The notes under the pieces were generated by a model that saw only the letters and a program-made list of their open reading frames with translations, had not been told where the DNA came from and made no database searches. Positions 52,259 through 61,421 of a stretch of DNA of 64,000 nt are shown here, one piece after another. A program made the position numbers and the translations under genes. How positions within the stretch are numbered: position 1 is the first letter of the stretch; each line of letters begins with the position of its first letter. This DNA is from Cryptosporangium sp044454545. Its GTDB lineage: Bacteria > Actinomycetota > Actinomycetes > Mycobacteriales > Cryptosporangiaceae. Location: the NCBI RefSeq assembly GCF_044454545.1, contig NZ_JBITDV010000001.1:620001-684000 (forward strand). Reading direction: 5' to 3'.

Positions 52259-52711
52259 ATGGCCATCCGCGTGGACGACGTCGACCGGCAGATTCTGGCG
52301 GAACTGACCGCCGACGGGCGGCTGTCGATGCGCTCGCTCGCGGAGCGGGTGCACGTCTCGCGGGCGAACGCGTACGCACGGGTCGACCGCCTGCGCGAGG
52401 CCGGGGTGATCCGGGGATTCCGTGCGGACGTCGACCCGGGCGCGCTCGGGCTGGGGACCACCGCGTACGTGACGCTGAACCTCACCCAGCACCACTGGCG
52501 GACGCTGCGGGCGCGGTTGCAGGCGTTGCCGGGCGTCGTGCACATCGGGCTGGTCGGCGGCGAGTTCGACGTGATCCTGCTGGTCCGGACCCGGGACAAC
52601 GAGGAGTTGCGGCGGCTGGTGTTCGAGCAGATCCAGAACATCGAGGGCGTGCTGACCACCCGGACGCTGCTGGTCTTCGAGGAGCCGGAACCACTCAGCG
52701 GGGATGAATAG
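52259..52711 (+). CDS. Lrp/AsnC regulator of bkd operon
   Basis: A 150-residue Lrp-type protein: helix-turn-helix (VDDVDRQILAELTADGRLSMRSLAERVHVSRANAYARVDRLREAGVIRGFRADVDP, residues 5-60) and the RAM ligand domain (about 70-140). ATG 52259 has GGGAG upstream. It sits beside bkdABC, so a branched-chain amino acid is the likely effector, as for BkdR in related organisms. The 130-nt gap contains no clear palindrome. Confidence 0.93.
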   Translation: MAIRVDDVDRQILAELTADGRLSMRSLAERVHVSRANAYARVDRLREAGVIRGFRADVDPGALGLGTTAYVTLNLTQHHWRTLRARLQALPGVVHIGLVGGEFDVILLVRTRDNEELRRLVFEQIQNIEGVLTTRTLLVFEEPEPLSGDE

Positions 52712-52782
52712 GGATCAACAGGGTATATACCGTTCATCAAGTCTTCGGCGGCGACCTTCGCCGTCCGGCGAGGAGGTGGCAC

Positions 52783-53760
52783 GTGACGGACCCGCCCGGC
52801 CCTCCGCCGCACCACCCGGGCCAGCCTGACTACGGCGACCGGTCCTGGCACCACGGTCCTCCCGGCCAGCCCACGCCGGACCCGGATCATCCGGGCACGG
52901 GCCCGTCGGTGTACGGGCCCTCGGTCTACGGGACGCACGGGCAGACGGGCCCTTCCGGCGCCGGTCCGGCCGGATTCGGGGGGCACGGGCCAGAGGGCGG
53001 CGCGGACGCCGGCCGGCCGGAACGCAGCCGGCGCCTCCGGCGATCCGGGGGCGCGGCGCCCGGGCTGGTGACCACGCCGTCCATACCGGTGCTGGTGGGC
53101 GCTCGGCGGGACACGGCCGTGGTGGCGCTGGCCGCGGCCACCGCGTTGCTGATCGCACTGGCGGTCGCGTTGAGCCTGCTGCTGTACCGGGCCCGGACCG
53201 GCGACGACGCGCTGGCGTCGGCCCGCACGACGCCGACGCCGCACCCGGCCGCGCAATCCGTGCAGCCCGGGGACGAGCCGCCGGCAGCGGCCGCGGTCGA
53301 GCCCGAGGCGTCGGCGCAGGCGCAGGAGACCGCCGCGGAACACGCGAGCGCCGAGGCGACCACCGACCCGGACGCCGCCGCGGCGGCGACCGAGCACGCG
53401 GCGGCGACGGCCAGCGCCGAGGCGACCACCGAAGCGTCGGCCGAGGCGACCACCGAGGCGGGCCACGTCACCTCCACCGACCACCTCGACGAACTGGCGT
53501 TGACCGGGACGGACGCGCCGTGGGTGGCCAGTGCCGGGCTGGCGCTGACACTGTCCGGGTTCGTGCTCGTCCGGACGTTCCGGCGACGGTTCCCGCTGTT
53601 CGCGGCAGACGTGCCGCCGACGCTCGACGAGATCGTCGCGTTCATCCGGCGCCGCGAGCCCGAGCCCGTCGAGTCGGCGCGGCGGCTCACGCCGGCCGAC
53701 CAGTCCGTGCGGCTGACCCGGGTGGCGTCCCGGGCCGCGCGCGGTGCGCCGCGGGGTTAG
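52783..53760 (+). CDS. Pro/Ala-rich two-TM protein with LAxTG-like motif
   Basis: A 325-residue protein of unknown function. Residues 1-100 are Pro/Gly-rich with a GPSVYGPSVYG doublet; TM1 spans about 111-135. Residues 140-235 are an Ala/Glu/Thr-rich stretch with three SAEATTE-type units. LALTG (238-242), TM2 (about 246-264) and RRR (267-269) together look like a class E sortase signal, but a 56-residue cytoplasmic tail follows, which sortase substrates usually lack. GTG 52783 follows GAGGAGG. Its stop shares bases with the convergent kinase gene. Confidence 0.8.
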   Translation: MTDPPGPPPHHPGQPDYGDRSWHHGPPGQPTPDPDHPGTGPSVYGPSVYGTHGQTGPSGAGPAGFGGHGPEGGADAGRPERSRRLRRSGGAAPGLVTTPSIPVLVGARRDTAVVALAAATALLIALAVALSLLLYRARTGDDALASARTTPTPHPAAQSVQPGDEPPAAAAVEPEASAQAQETAAEHASAEATTDPDAAAAATEHAAATASAEATTEASAEATTEAGHVTSTDHLDELALTGTDAPWVASAGLALTLSGFVLVRTFRRRFPLFAADVPPTLDEIVAFIRRREPEPVESARRLTPADQSVRLTRVASRAARGAPRG

Positions 53761-55592
53761 GTGAACGCGCTGCCGGTGCTGCCGTCGGTGTCGGGGCTGA
53801 TGACGGCGGCGACGCACCGGTAGACGCGGGAGCCCTCGGCGTAGGCGCGTTCGCTCGGCGGGAGGACGTCCACCGACCACTCCGCGGCCGGCACGCGCTT
53901 GGACCCGGCGCTGCGCCGGGAGGCGAGCAGGACGTCGGTGGAGCAGAGGGCCTTGACGTCCGGGTGTTCGCCCAGGGTGGTCTGGCTCGAGGTGAGCGCG
54001 TCCCGCGGGAGCGGCGCGATCGCGAACGTCTCCCAGCGGTGGACGTCCTCGCAGGGCTGGCGCTCGATCGTGACCTGGCCGACGATCACGACCATGCCCG
54101 ACCAGCACTCGGGTTCGACGACGCAGCGGCCGGCGTGCGCGGACGCCGCACAGTTGTCGGTGGTGGTCTTGACGCCGTAGTCGACGCCGCCCGACTTCGT
54201 GCCGGAGTCGGCGCCGGGGTCCGCACCGGTTCGCGCCGCGGGCGCGTTCCCGGTGACGGTGCTGCCGGTGTCCTTGTCGCCGTTCCGCTCCAGGACGAAG
54301 AATCCCGCGCCGACCAGTGCCACGAGCACCAGCGCGGCCACCGCCCCGACCAGCACCCCCTGCACCCCGATCCCGCGATTCCTCCCGGAGGCCGAGGCCT
54401 CCGGGAAGCCTCCGCCCGGCGACCCGGCGCCGTACGGCTGCGGCCCGGCATGGTGCGGCGGCGACCCGGCGTGGTGCGGCTGCGGCGGCCCGGCGTGGTG
54501 CGACGGCGACCCGGCGTGGTAGGGCGGCGCGCTCGCGTGGGCGCGGCCCGACGCCTCGGCGAGCGGCTCCCCCGGCGGCCGGCCACCCGGGAAGCTCGGA
54601 GGCGACTGCCCCGGCGACGGCCCGCTCACCTGCGCCCGCCCCGGAGCGCCGGACACCGGAACGCCCCGCCCCGGAACGCCCGGCCCCGGAACGCTCGGCG
54701 GCCCGGCCGGGTACGCCTCCGGGCGGAACGGGTAGCTCGACGTCGGGGCGCCGGTGGCCAGCGCTGCCCCGCTCGACGTCACCGGCGCCTGGGCCAGCGC
54801 CGAATGCATGGCGTCACCGTCGGGAAACCGCTCCGACGGATCCGGCGCCATCGCCTGGCTGATGACCGCCATCAGCGGCGGCGGCACCCAGGGCAGCACC
54901 GGCAGCGGCTCGTCGTGCATCCGGACGATCGCCGCCAGGCTCGGCGAGCCGGTGTCCGGAAACCTCGGCGGCCGGCCGTTCAGCAGCGCGTACAGCGTCG
55001 CCCCGAACGAGTACACGTCTCCCGACGGCGCCGGCTGGGCCATCGAGAACGCCTCCGGCGGCGCGTACGCGGGCGTCAGCGCCTCCAGCGTGACCGACTG
55101 CTCGGCGTCCGCACTGAGGATCGAGGCGAGCCCGAAGTCGGCGAGACCCACCATCCCGTACCGGTTCACCAGGATGTTCGCGGGCTTGATGTCCCGGTGC
55201 AGCACCCCGAGCCGATGCGCGGCCCCGAGCGCGTCGGCCAGCCGGACCGCCAGGCCGTACACCTCGCCTGCCGGAAGGCCTCCACGCGACTTCAGCACGT
55301 CGTTCAGCGACCCGCCGGTGCACAACTCCATCACCAGGTAGGGGCGTCCGTCGGCCAGCGTCCCGGCGTCGTAGAGCCCGATCACGTGCGGGTGATCCGA
55401 CAGCCGGCCGGCCGCCGACACCTCACGGTAGAAGCGTCTCTGGTCACGCTCCGTGTTCAACGTCCGGTTGTCGATCTTCACCGCGACGTCACGCCCGACC
55501 ACGATCTGGTTCGCCAGATACACCGTCGCGCACCCGCCCGAACCGAGGACATCGCGGATCTCGTAGCCGGGAACATCGGGTAACCGGTGCAC
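53757..55592 (-). CDS. Transmembrane Ser/Thr protein kinase with Cys-rich ectodomain
   Basis: A 611-residue PknB-type kinase. Residues 9-265 form the kinase: GSGGCATVYLA loop, VAVK lysine 39, HRDIKPANIL (Asp134) and DFG (152-154), APPEAF. A Pro/Gly/His-rich linker (270-405) with HAGSP/HHAGPP repeats precedes one TM helix (about 411-433). The external part (470-611) has six cysteines (481, 490, 496, 514, 550, 593) and CEDVHRWETFAIAPLP, resembling septum-formation-type domains instead of PASTA. Starts GTG 55592. The external domain may sense an envelope signal. Confidence 0.92.
   Translation of the reverse strand: MHRLPDVPGYEIRDVLGSGGCATVYLANQIVVGRDVAVKIDNRTLNTERDQRRFYREVSAAGRLSDHPHVIGLYDAGTLADGRPYLVMELCTGGSLNDVLKSRGGLPAGEVYGLAVRLADALGAAHRLGVLHRDIKPANILVNRYGMVGLADFGLASILSADAEQSVTLEALTPAYAPPEAFSMAQPAPSGDVYSFGATLYALLNGRPPRFPDTGSPSLAAIVRMHDEPLPVLPWVPPPLMAVISQAMAPDPSERFPDGDAMHSALAQAPVTSSGAALATGAPTSSYPFRPEAYPAGPPSVPGPGVPGRGVPVSGAPGRAQVSGPSPGQSPPSFPGGRPPGEPLAEASGRAHASAPPYHAGSPSHHAGPPQPHHAGSPPHHAGPQPYGAGSPGGGFPEASASGRNRGIGVQGVLVGAVAALVLVALVGAGFFVLERNGDKDTGSTVTGNAPAARTGADPGADSGTKSGGVDYGVKTTTDNCAASAHAGRCVVEPECWSGMVVIVGQVTIERQPCEDVHRWETFAIAPLPRDALTSSQTTLGEHPDVKALCSTDVLLASRRSAGSKRVPAAEWSVDVLPPSERAYAEGSRVYRCVAAVISPDTDGSTGSAFT
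54444..54527. repeat. Imperfect ~21-nt tandem repeat in kinase linker
   Basis: Four units of 18-24 nt beginning CCCGGC (54444, 54465, 54489, 54510) code for the repeated HHAG stretch in the kinase linker. Confidence 0.65.
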
Positions 55593-55713
55593 GGGCGGAA
55601 GCGTAGACGACCAGGAATCCGGCGTGACAGCGGCGCCTTCTTGATCGATACCACTACGCGGACGCTTGCGCTACCGTGCACAGCGGAGCGGGAAGTATCG
55701 GTGAGGACGAACA

Positions 55714-57030
<1,317 letters not shown>

Positions 57031-57132
57031 GCGATCCCGGCCGCCGGGGGCGGGTCGACGAAGAGGGGCGCCCGGTCGCTGCTCGTCCGGGCCCTCGGCA
57101 ACCCCTCGGGGCACGGCCACCGCCCGCGGCCC

Positions 57133-58137
57133 CTACGGCAGGTTGTAGGGCGTGATCACCTGGATCGTGGACGGACGGGGGCGGACCGGGCCGGGCAGGG
57201 CGCCGTGGGCCTGGAGCAGGTAGTGGCAGGCCCGGCGCATGTCCTGGCGCAAATCGTGGTGCAGCACCGCGGAGATCCGGCGATCCCGCAGCAACCGCGC
57301 ATTGTCCGTGTCGAGGTCGTGCGCCACGAACACCGCACACCGCCGGTCTCGCACCGCGAACGCGTCCAGGATCGCCGGGTTGGCACCGCCGACCGAGTAC
57401 ACCGCCACCGCGTCGGCCGTGCGGTCGAGCGCGGACAGCACCAGACCCTGCATCGTCGCGTCCAGACCGTCGGTGTTGTCGACCTCGACGACCTCCCGCC
57501 GGCCGATCGCGGCGCGGAAGCCGGCGACCCGCTGCTCCTCGCCGCGGAACCAGCCTCGGCTGAGCGTCACCAGGACCGACCCGGGCCGACCGTGCAGCCA
57601 CTGGTCGACCAGGTAGGCCGCGGTCTCTCCGGCGGCGCGGTTGTCGATGCCGACGTACGCGATCCGCCCCTCGACGCCCAGGTCGGTGACGAGCGTGAGC
57701 ACCGGGACACCGTCGCGGACCAGTGCGTCGGCGGCCGCGACGACCTCCGGCGTGTCGGGCGCCTTCAGGACGACACCGTGCGACCCGCGCCGCCGGATGC
57801 GCCCGAGCGTCTCGACGAGGTCCGACGCCGGGCCCGACTCGGTGAAGTGGAAACGCGCCCGGATCGCGGCCGGCCGGAGGAACGGTAACTCGGCCTCGAG
57901 CGCGGCGCGCACCGCCGAGGAGAACCGCTCCGGCGTCTGCATGACCACGTCGATCAGGAACGTGCGCCCGGCGAGCCGGAGTTGCGTGCGTTGCCGGTGC
58001 AGGTCGTCGATCGCGCGGTGCACCTCGCGGGTGGTCTCGGCCCGTACGCCGCCGCGGCCGTTGAGCACCCGGTCGACGGTCGCCTCACTCAGCCCGGCCT
58101 GCCGTGCGATCTCGCGGAGGCGGAAGGGGTGGCCCAT
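57133..58137 (-). CDS. LacI-family regulator
   Basis: A 334-residue LacI-type repressor with helix-turn-helix at the N-terminus (FRLREIARQAGLSEATVDRVLNGRGGVRAETTREV) and a periplasmic-binding-protein core (about 60-334), whose YVGIDNRAAGETAAYLV and AVAVYSVGGANP segments are typical of the sugar/inositol subgroup. ATG 58137; the frame upstream to 58245 lacks family sequence. Divergent from the PhyH-like gene, with a GGCGC/GCGCC element in between. Confidence 0.92.
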   Translation of the reverse strand: MGHPFRLREIARQAGLSEATVDRVLNGRGGVRAETTREVHRAIDDLHRQRTQLRLAGRTFLIDVVMQTPERFSSAVRAALEAELPFLRPAAIRARFHFTESGPASDLVETLGRIRRRGSHGVVLKAPDTPEVVAAADALVRDGVPVLTLVTDLGVEGRIAYVGIDNRAAGETAAYLVDQWLHGRPGSVLVTLSRGWFRGEEQRVAGFRAAIGRREVVEVDNTDGLDATMQGLVLSALDRTADAVAVYSVGGANPAILDAFAVRDRRCAVFVAHDLDTDNARLLRDRRISAVLHHDLRQDMRRACHYLLQAHGALPGPVRPRPSTIQVITPYNLP

Positions 58138-58172
58138 GGTGACCGTCCGTTGAGGGGTTTTTGACGGGTGGA

Positions 58173-58191
58173 GGCGCTTGATTATCGCGCC
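58173..58191. promoter_or_regulatory. Possible LacI operator
   Basis: Inverted repeat with 5-bp GGCGC/GCGCC arms around an AT-rich 9-nt centre in the 106-nt gap between the LacI and PhyH-like genes. Confidence 0.35.
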
Positions 58192-58243
58192 CGGTTTTTT
58201 ACGCTGAGAGGCATCCCCGAAATTCTTCCGGAAGGGATTTCGC

Positions 58244-59398
58244 ATGCCTGCGGTCCGATCGACCCGGCCTCCGGCCTGGCTGTCCCGCGCGGATTGCCGC
58301 GTTCCCGACCTCGCCGCCGTGGTGTCTTCCCGTACTTCTCCGGACGCTTATCCGCTCGCCGATTCCGTGGTCGACGACGTCCTGATCTATGACGGGAGCC
58401 AGTTGCCGGACGACCGCCGGGAACTCCTCTGCGAATGGGCCCGGGCGTTTCTGGACGGGCCCGGTCTCGTCGTGATCCGGCGCGCGTTCGCCGATACCGC
58501 GGTCGTCGATCGGGTCTCGGCGATGTTCGACGCGATGATCGCGGACCAGCGGGCGGCCGGTACGGCCGGCGGCGACCACTTCGCCAAGCCGGGCGCGAAC
58601 GACCGGGTGTGGAACGCACTGGAGAAACTCGCACTGCGCGACCCCGAGGCGTTCGCCGAGTACTACGACAACGAGGTGGTGGCGCTGGCCGCGACCGCCT
58701 GGCTCGGCCCGGCGTATCAGGTGACGTCGCAGGTCAACGTCGTGAACCCGGGCGGCGCGGCGCAGCGGGGCCACCGGGACTACCACCTGGGCTTCATGTC
58801 CGCGGCCCGGGCCGAGCGGTTCCCGGCACTGGTGCACCACCTCTCCCCCACGCTCACGCTGCAGGGTGCAGTCGCGCACGGTGACATGCCGGTGGAGAGT
58901 GGCCCGACGATGTACCTGCCGCATTCGCAGAAATATCCGCTCGGATACCTGGCCATGGACGAACCCGCGTTCCAGGAGTATTTCGAGGCGTCCCACGTGC
59001 AGTTGTCGCTGTCGAAAGGCGACGCGGTCTTCTTCAATCCGGCGCTCATTCACGCGGCCGGGCACAATCGCTCGGCCGATGTGCGGCGCATGGCGAACCT
59101 GCTGCAGATCTCGTCGGCGTTCGGGCGGGCGATGGAGAGCGTCGACCGGACGCGGATGTGTCTCGCGTTGTATCCGGTGCTCGAGCGGCGGCGGAAGTCC
59201 GGACTGGACGTGGAAAACGTGCTCGCGGCGTCGGCCGAAGGCTACGCGTTCCCGACCGACCTCGACCGGGACCAGCCGGTCGACGGCCTGGCCCCGCCGA
59301 GCCAGGCCGACCTCGTGCGGCGGGCCCTGGACGAGGGCCGCGACCTGGATCATCTGCGGCGGGAACTCGCCGCCCACTCGGCGAGACGGGGCTACTGA
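58244..59398 (+). CDS. Phytanoyl-CoA dioxygenase-family protein
   Basis: A 384-residue Fe(II)/2-oxoglutarate dioxygenase-like protein. Iron ligands: HRD (in GHRDYHLGF) and a distal histidine in NPALIHAAGHNRS; the arginine in RRMANLLQ could bind 2-oxoglutarate. It probably hydroxylates a polyol or sugar-like substrate given its partner. ATG 58244 follows GGAAGGGA. Its stop overlaps the next ATG by one base, so the two are co-translated under the LacI regulator. Confidence 0.9.
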   Translation: MPAVRSTRPPAWLSRADCRVPDLAAVVSSRTSPDAYPLADSVVDDVLIYDGSQLPDDRRELLCEWARAFLDGPGLVVIRRAFADTAVVDRVSAMFDAMIADQRAAGTAGGDHFAKPGANDRVWNALEKLALRDPEAFAEYYDNEVVALAATAWLGPAYQVTSQVNVVNPGGAAQRGHRDYHLGFMSAARAERFPALVHHLSPTLTLQGAVAHGDMPVESGPTMYLPHSQKYPLGYLAMDEPAFQEYFEASHVQLSLSKGDAVFFNPALIHAAGHNRSADVRRMANLLQISSAFGRAMESVDRTRMCLALYPVLERRRKSGLDVENVLAASAEGYAFPTDLDRDQPVDGLAPPSQADLVRRALDEGRDLDHLRRELAAHSARRGY

Positions 59399-60399
59399 TG
59401 CGACTCGGACTGATCGGACTCGGCCGGATCGGGCGCTTCCACGCCGGAACTCTCCGCGGCCTCCCGGGCGTCGGCTCGCTGGTCGTCACCGACGCCGTGC
59501 CTGCCGTCGTCAAGCAGGTGGCCGAACAGCTCGGAGCCGAGGCCGCGGACTCCCCGCACGCGCTGCTGGAGGCTGGGGTCGACGGCGTCGTGATCGCGGC
59601 CTCCACCGAGTCGCACCCGTCGCTGCTGACCGCGGCGGTCGAGGCCGGGGTTCCGGTGTTCTGCGAGAAACCGCTGGCCACGACCGCGTTCGACGCCGCC
59701 GCCCTGGTACGGCGTCTCGACGGCGCGGCGGTACCGGTCCAGATCGGGTTCCAGCGGCGCTTCGATCCGGGCGTGGCCGCGGTGCACGCGGCGGTCCGGA
59801 GCGGGGAACTCGGCTGGCTGCACACCGTCCGGTCGACGACGCTGGATCCGGCACCGCCGCCGCGGGCGTACATCGCGGCCTCCGGCGGGATGTTCCGGGA
59901 CTGCGGGGTGCACGACTTCGACGTCGTGCGGTGGATCACCGGACGCGAGGTCGTGGAGGTGTACGCGACCGGCAGCAACAAGGGCGAGGCCTGGTTCAGC
60001 GAGGTGGGTGACGTCGACACGTCGGCGGTGGTGCTGACGTTCGACGACGGGACGCTCGGGCTGGTGTCGAACACCCGGTACAACGCGCGGGGGTACGACG
60101 TCCGGCTGGAGGCGCACGGGTCGGCGGACAGCGTCGCGGCCGGGCTCGACGATCGGCTGCCGTTGCGGTCGGTGGACCCGGGGGTGCGGTTTCCGGCCGG
60201 TGAGCCGTATCCGTTCTTCATGGACCGGTTCGCCCGCGCCTACCGGGCCGAGTTCGAGGCGTTCCTGGAGGTCGCGGCCGGTACCCGGCCGTCACGGTGC
60301 ACGATGGCGGACGCGCTGGCGGCCGACTGGATCGCCGAGGCGTGCGGGTTGTCCCTGCGCGAGCATCGCCCGGTGCGGGTGGACGACGTCCGGATTTAG
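59398..60399 (+). CDS. Gfo/Idh/MocA-family oxidoreductase
   Basis: A 333-residue sugar/inositol dehydrogenase-type enzyme. N-terminal Rossmann GLIGLGRIGRFHAGTLR, then VFCEKPLATT with the catalytic lysine, and GGMFRDCGVHDFDVVRWITGREV with the Asp/His pair. These match inositol 2-dehydrogenase-like members. Coupled to the PhyH-like dioxygenase, so a sequential oxidation of one polyol or sugar acid is likely. The 157 nt after it hold no clear feature besides the leader of the next gene. Confidence 0.93.
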   Translation: MRLGLIGLGRIGRFHAGTLRGLPGVGSLVVTDAVPAVVKQVAEQLGAEAADSPHALLEAGVDGVVIAASTESHPSLLTAAVEAGVPVFCEKPLATTAFDAAALVRRLDGAAVPVQIGFQRRFDPGVAAVHAAVRSGELGWLHTVRSTTLDPAPPPRAYIAASGGMFRDCGVHDFDVVRWITGREVVEVYATGSNKGEAWFSEVGDVDTSAVVLTFDDGTLGLVSNTRYNARGYDVRLEAHGSADSVAAGLDDRLPLRSVDPGVRFPAGEPYPFFMDRFARAYRAEFEAFLEVAAGTRPSRCTMADALAADWIAEACGLSLREHRPVRVDDVRI

Positions 60400-60556
60400 G
60401 GGTTTCCCGGTGGACGCCGGGGCACTCGCGTGCTTCGGCGGCACGACCCGGGCGGCCAGGGCCGGCTGAGTCCGAGGGCGTCTCCCGAAGCCCGCACCCG
60501 GCCGGCGGCGGACCGTAGGAGGCGTCCATCTCACCATCGAATCCAGGGGGAACCCG

Positions 60557-60955
60557 ATGGGACGCCAGTACGACGTCAACATCAACTCGGCCGTTGCGGT
60601 AGACCACGGCACGCCCTTCGCCATCGACGAGATCCCGGCGAAGGAGGCGTTCGACATCCTCGCCGAGTTCGAGATCGGCAGCTCGATCCGGCAGTTCGAC
60701 GCCACGTACACCGTGCTGCTGACGGTCGTGAACAACACCCGGGTCGAACAGACCCTCAAGGTCACCGACACCGGGAGCATCGCCGGCACCTCGGGCGCCG
60801 ACCCGGTGCCGGTTCCGGTGACCGTCGCGGTCGCGGCGAACACCTGGGCCGCCGACCCCGGCGACGACCTGGAGCTGCGCGCGGTGCTGCTCTACAAGGC
60901 CGGCGCCGTGACGTACAGCGCCAAGGTCCTGGGCAACTCGTTCCTCGTTGCCTGA
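60557..60955 (+). CDS. Small conserved-looking protein, paralogue 1
   Basis: A 132-residue beta-strand-rich protein without signal peptide, TM segment or cysteine. I do not recognise the family. It begins GRQYDVNINSAVAVDHGTPFAIDEIPA and ends GNSFLVA. The next gene encodes a clear paralogue with the same strand pattern (EFEIGSSIRQFDATYTV against DFEVGSAIRAFTASYTV) and the same FLVA end. GGGGGA precedes ATG 60557. A strong hairpin follows. Confidence 0.75.
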   Translation: MGRQYDVNINSAVAVDHGTPFAIDEIPAKEAFDILAEFEIGSSIRQFDATYTVLLTVVNNTRVEQTLKVTDTGSIAGTSGADPVPVPVTVAVAANTWAADPGDDLELRAVLLYKAGAVTYSAKVLGNSFLVA

Positions 60956-60962
60956 TCCGAAT

Positions 60963-60998
60963 CCGGGCGGCCCGGCGCTGCGGCGCCGGGCCGCCCGG
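60963..60998 (+). terminator. 16-bp hairpin between the paralogues
   Basis: Perfect 16-bp stem (60963-60978 with 60983-60998) and a 4-nt loop, 8 nt past the stop of the first paralogue. It would make the first transcript more abundant than the second or separate the two. Confidence 0.7.
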
Positions 60999-61002
60999 CT
61001 CC

Positions 61003-61015
61003 GACCTCGGAGGTC
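61003..61015 (+). promoter_or_regulatory. Small hairpin over ribosome site of second paralogue
   Basis: GACCTC-g-GAGGTC folds the GGAGG ribosome site of the 61019 gene into a 5-6-bp stem. It may lower translation unless unfolded. Confidence 0.3.
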
Positions 61016-61018
61016 GCG

Positions 61019-61414
61019 ATGAGCGGACAGTTCGACGTGAGCATCAAGGCGGTGCGGGCCGTCGACAAGGGAACGAACTTCACGGTCGACGACGTGCCGG
61101 CCGGGACCCCGTTCGACGTCACCGCGGACTTCGAGGTCGGCAGCGCGATCCGCGCGTTCACCGCGAGTTACACCGTCCGCACCACGATCCGGAACACCAC
61201 GACGTACCGGATCGTCGCCCGCGAGACGCTGTACGGCACGGTGGAGGGCAGTCAGGCCACGGACCCGCTCCTTCTCCTGCTCCGGATCCCGGTCCCGGCC
61301 GGGTGGACCGCCGAGCCCGGCGACGTGCTGGACGTCCAGGCGGTTCTGATCTACCGGTCCGGAGCCGCCACGAACAGTTCCCACGTCGCCGGCCCGGAAT
61401 TCCTGGTCGCGTGA
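61019..61414 (+). CDS. Small conserved-looking protein, paralogue 2
   Basis: A 131-residue paralogue of the preceding protein, of the same length and with a similar strand pattern (SGQFDVSIKAVRAVDKGTNFTVDDVPA, ending GPEFLVA). Both have no export signal. ATG 61019 follows GGAGG inside a small hairpin. It ends 7 nt before the stop of the convergent LuxR-family gene. Function unknown. Confidence 0.75.
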   Translation: MSGQFDVSIKAVRAVDKGTNFTVDDVPAGTPFDVTADFEVGSAIRAFTASYTVRTTIRNTTTYRIVARETLYGTVEGSQATDPLLLLLRIPVPAGWTAEPGDVLDVQAVLIYRSGAATNSSHVAGPEFLVA

Positions 61415-61421
61415 CCCGGAT

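Noticed and set aside
52129..54108. Long upstream continuation of the E1 alpha frame
   Set aside because: It runs antisense to the Lrp and LAxTG-like genes and beyond; the E1 alpha family start fits 52128.
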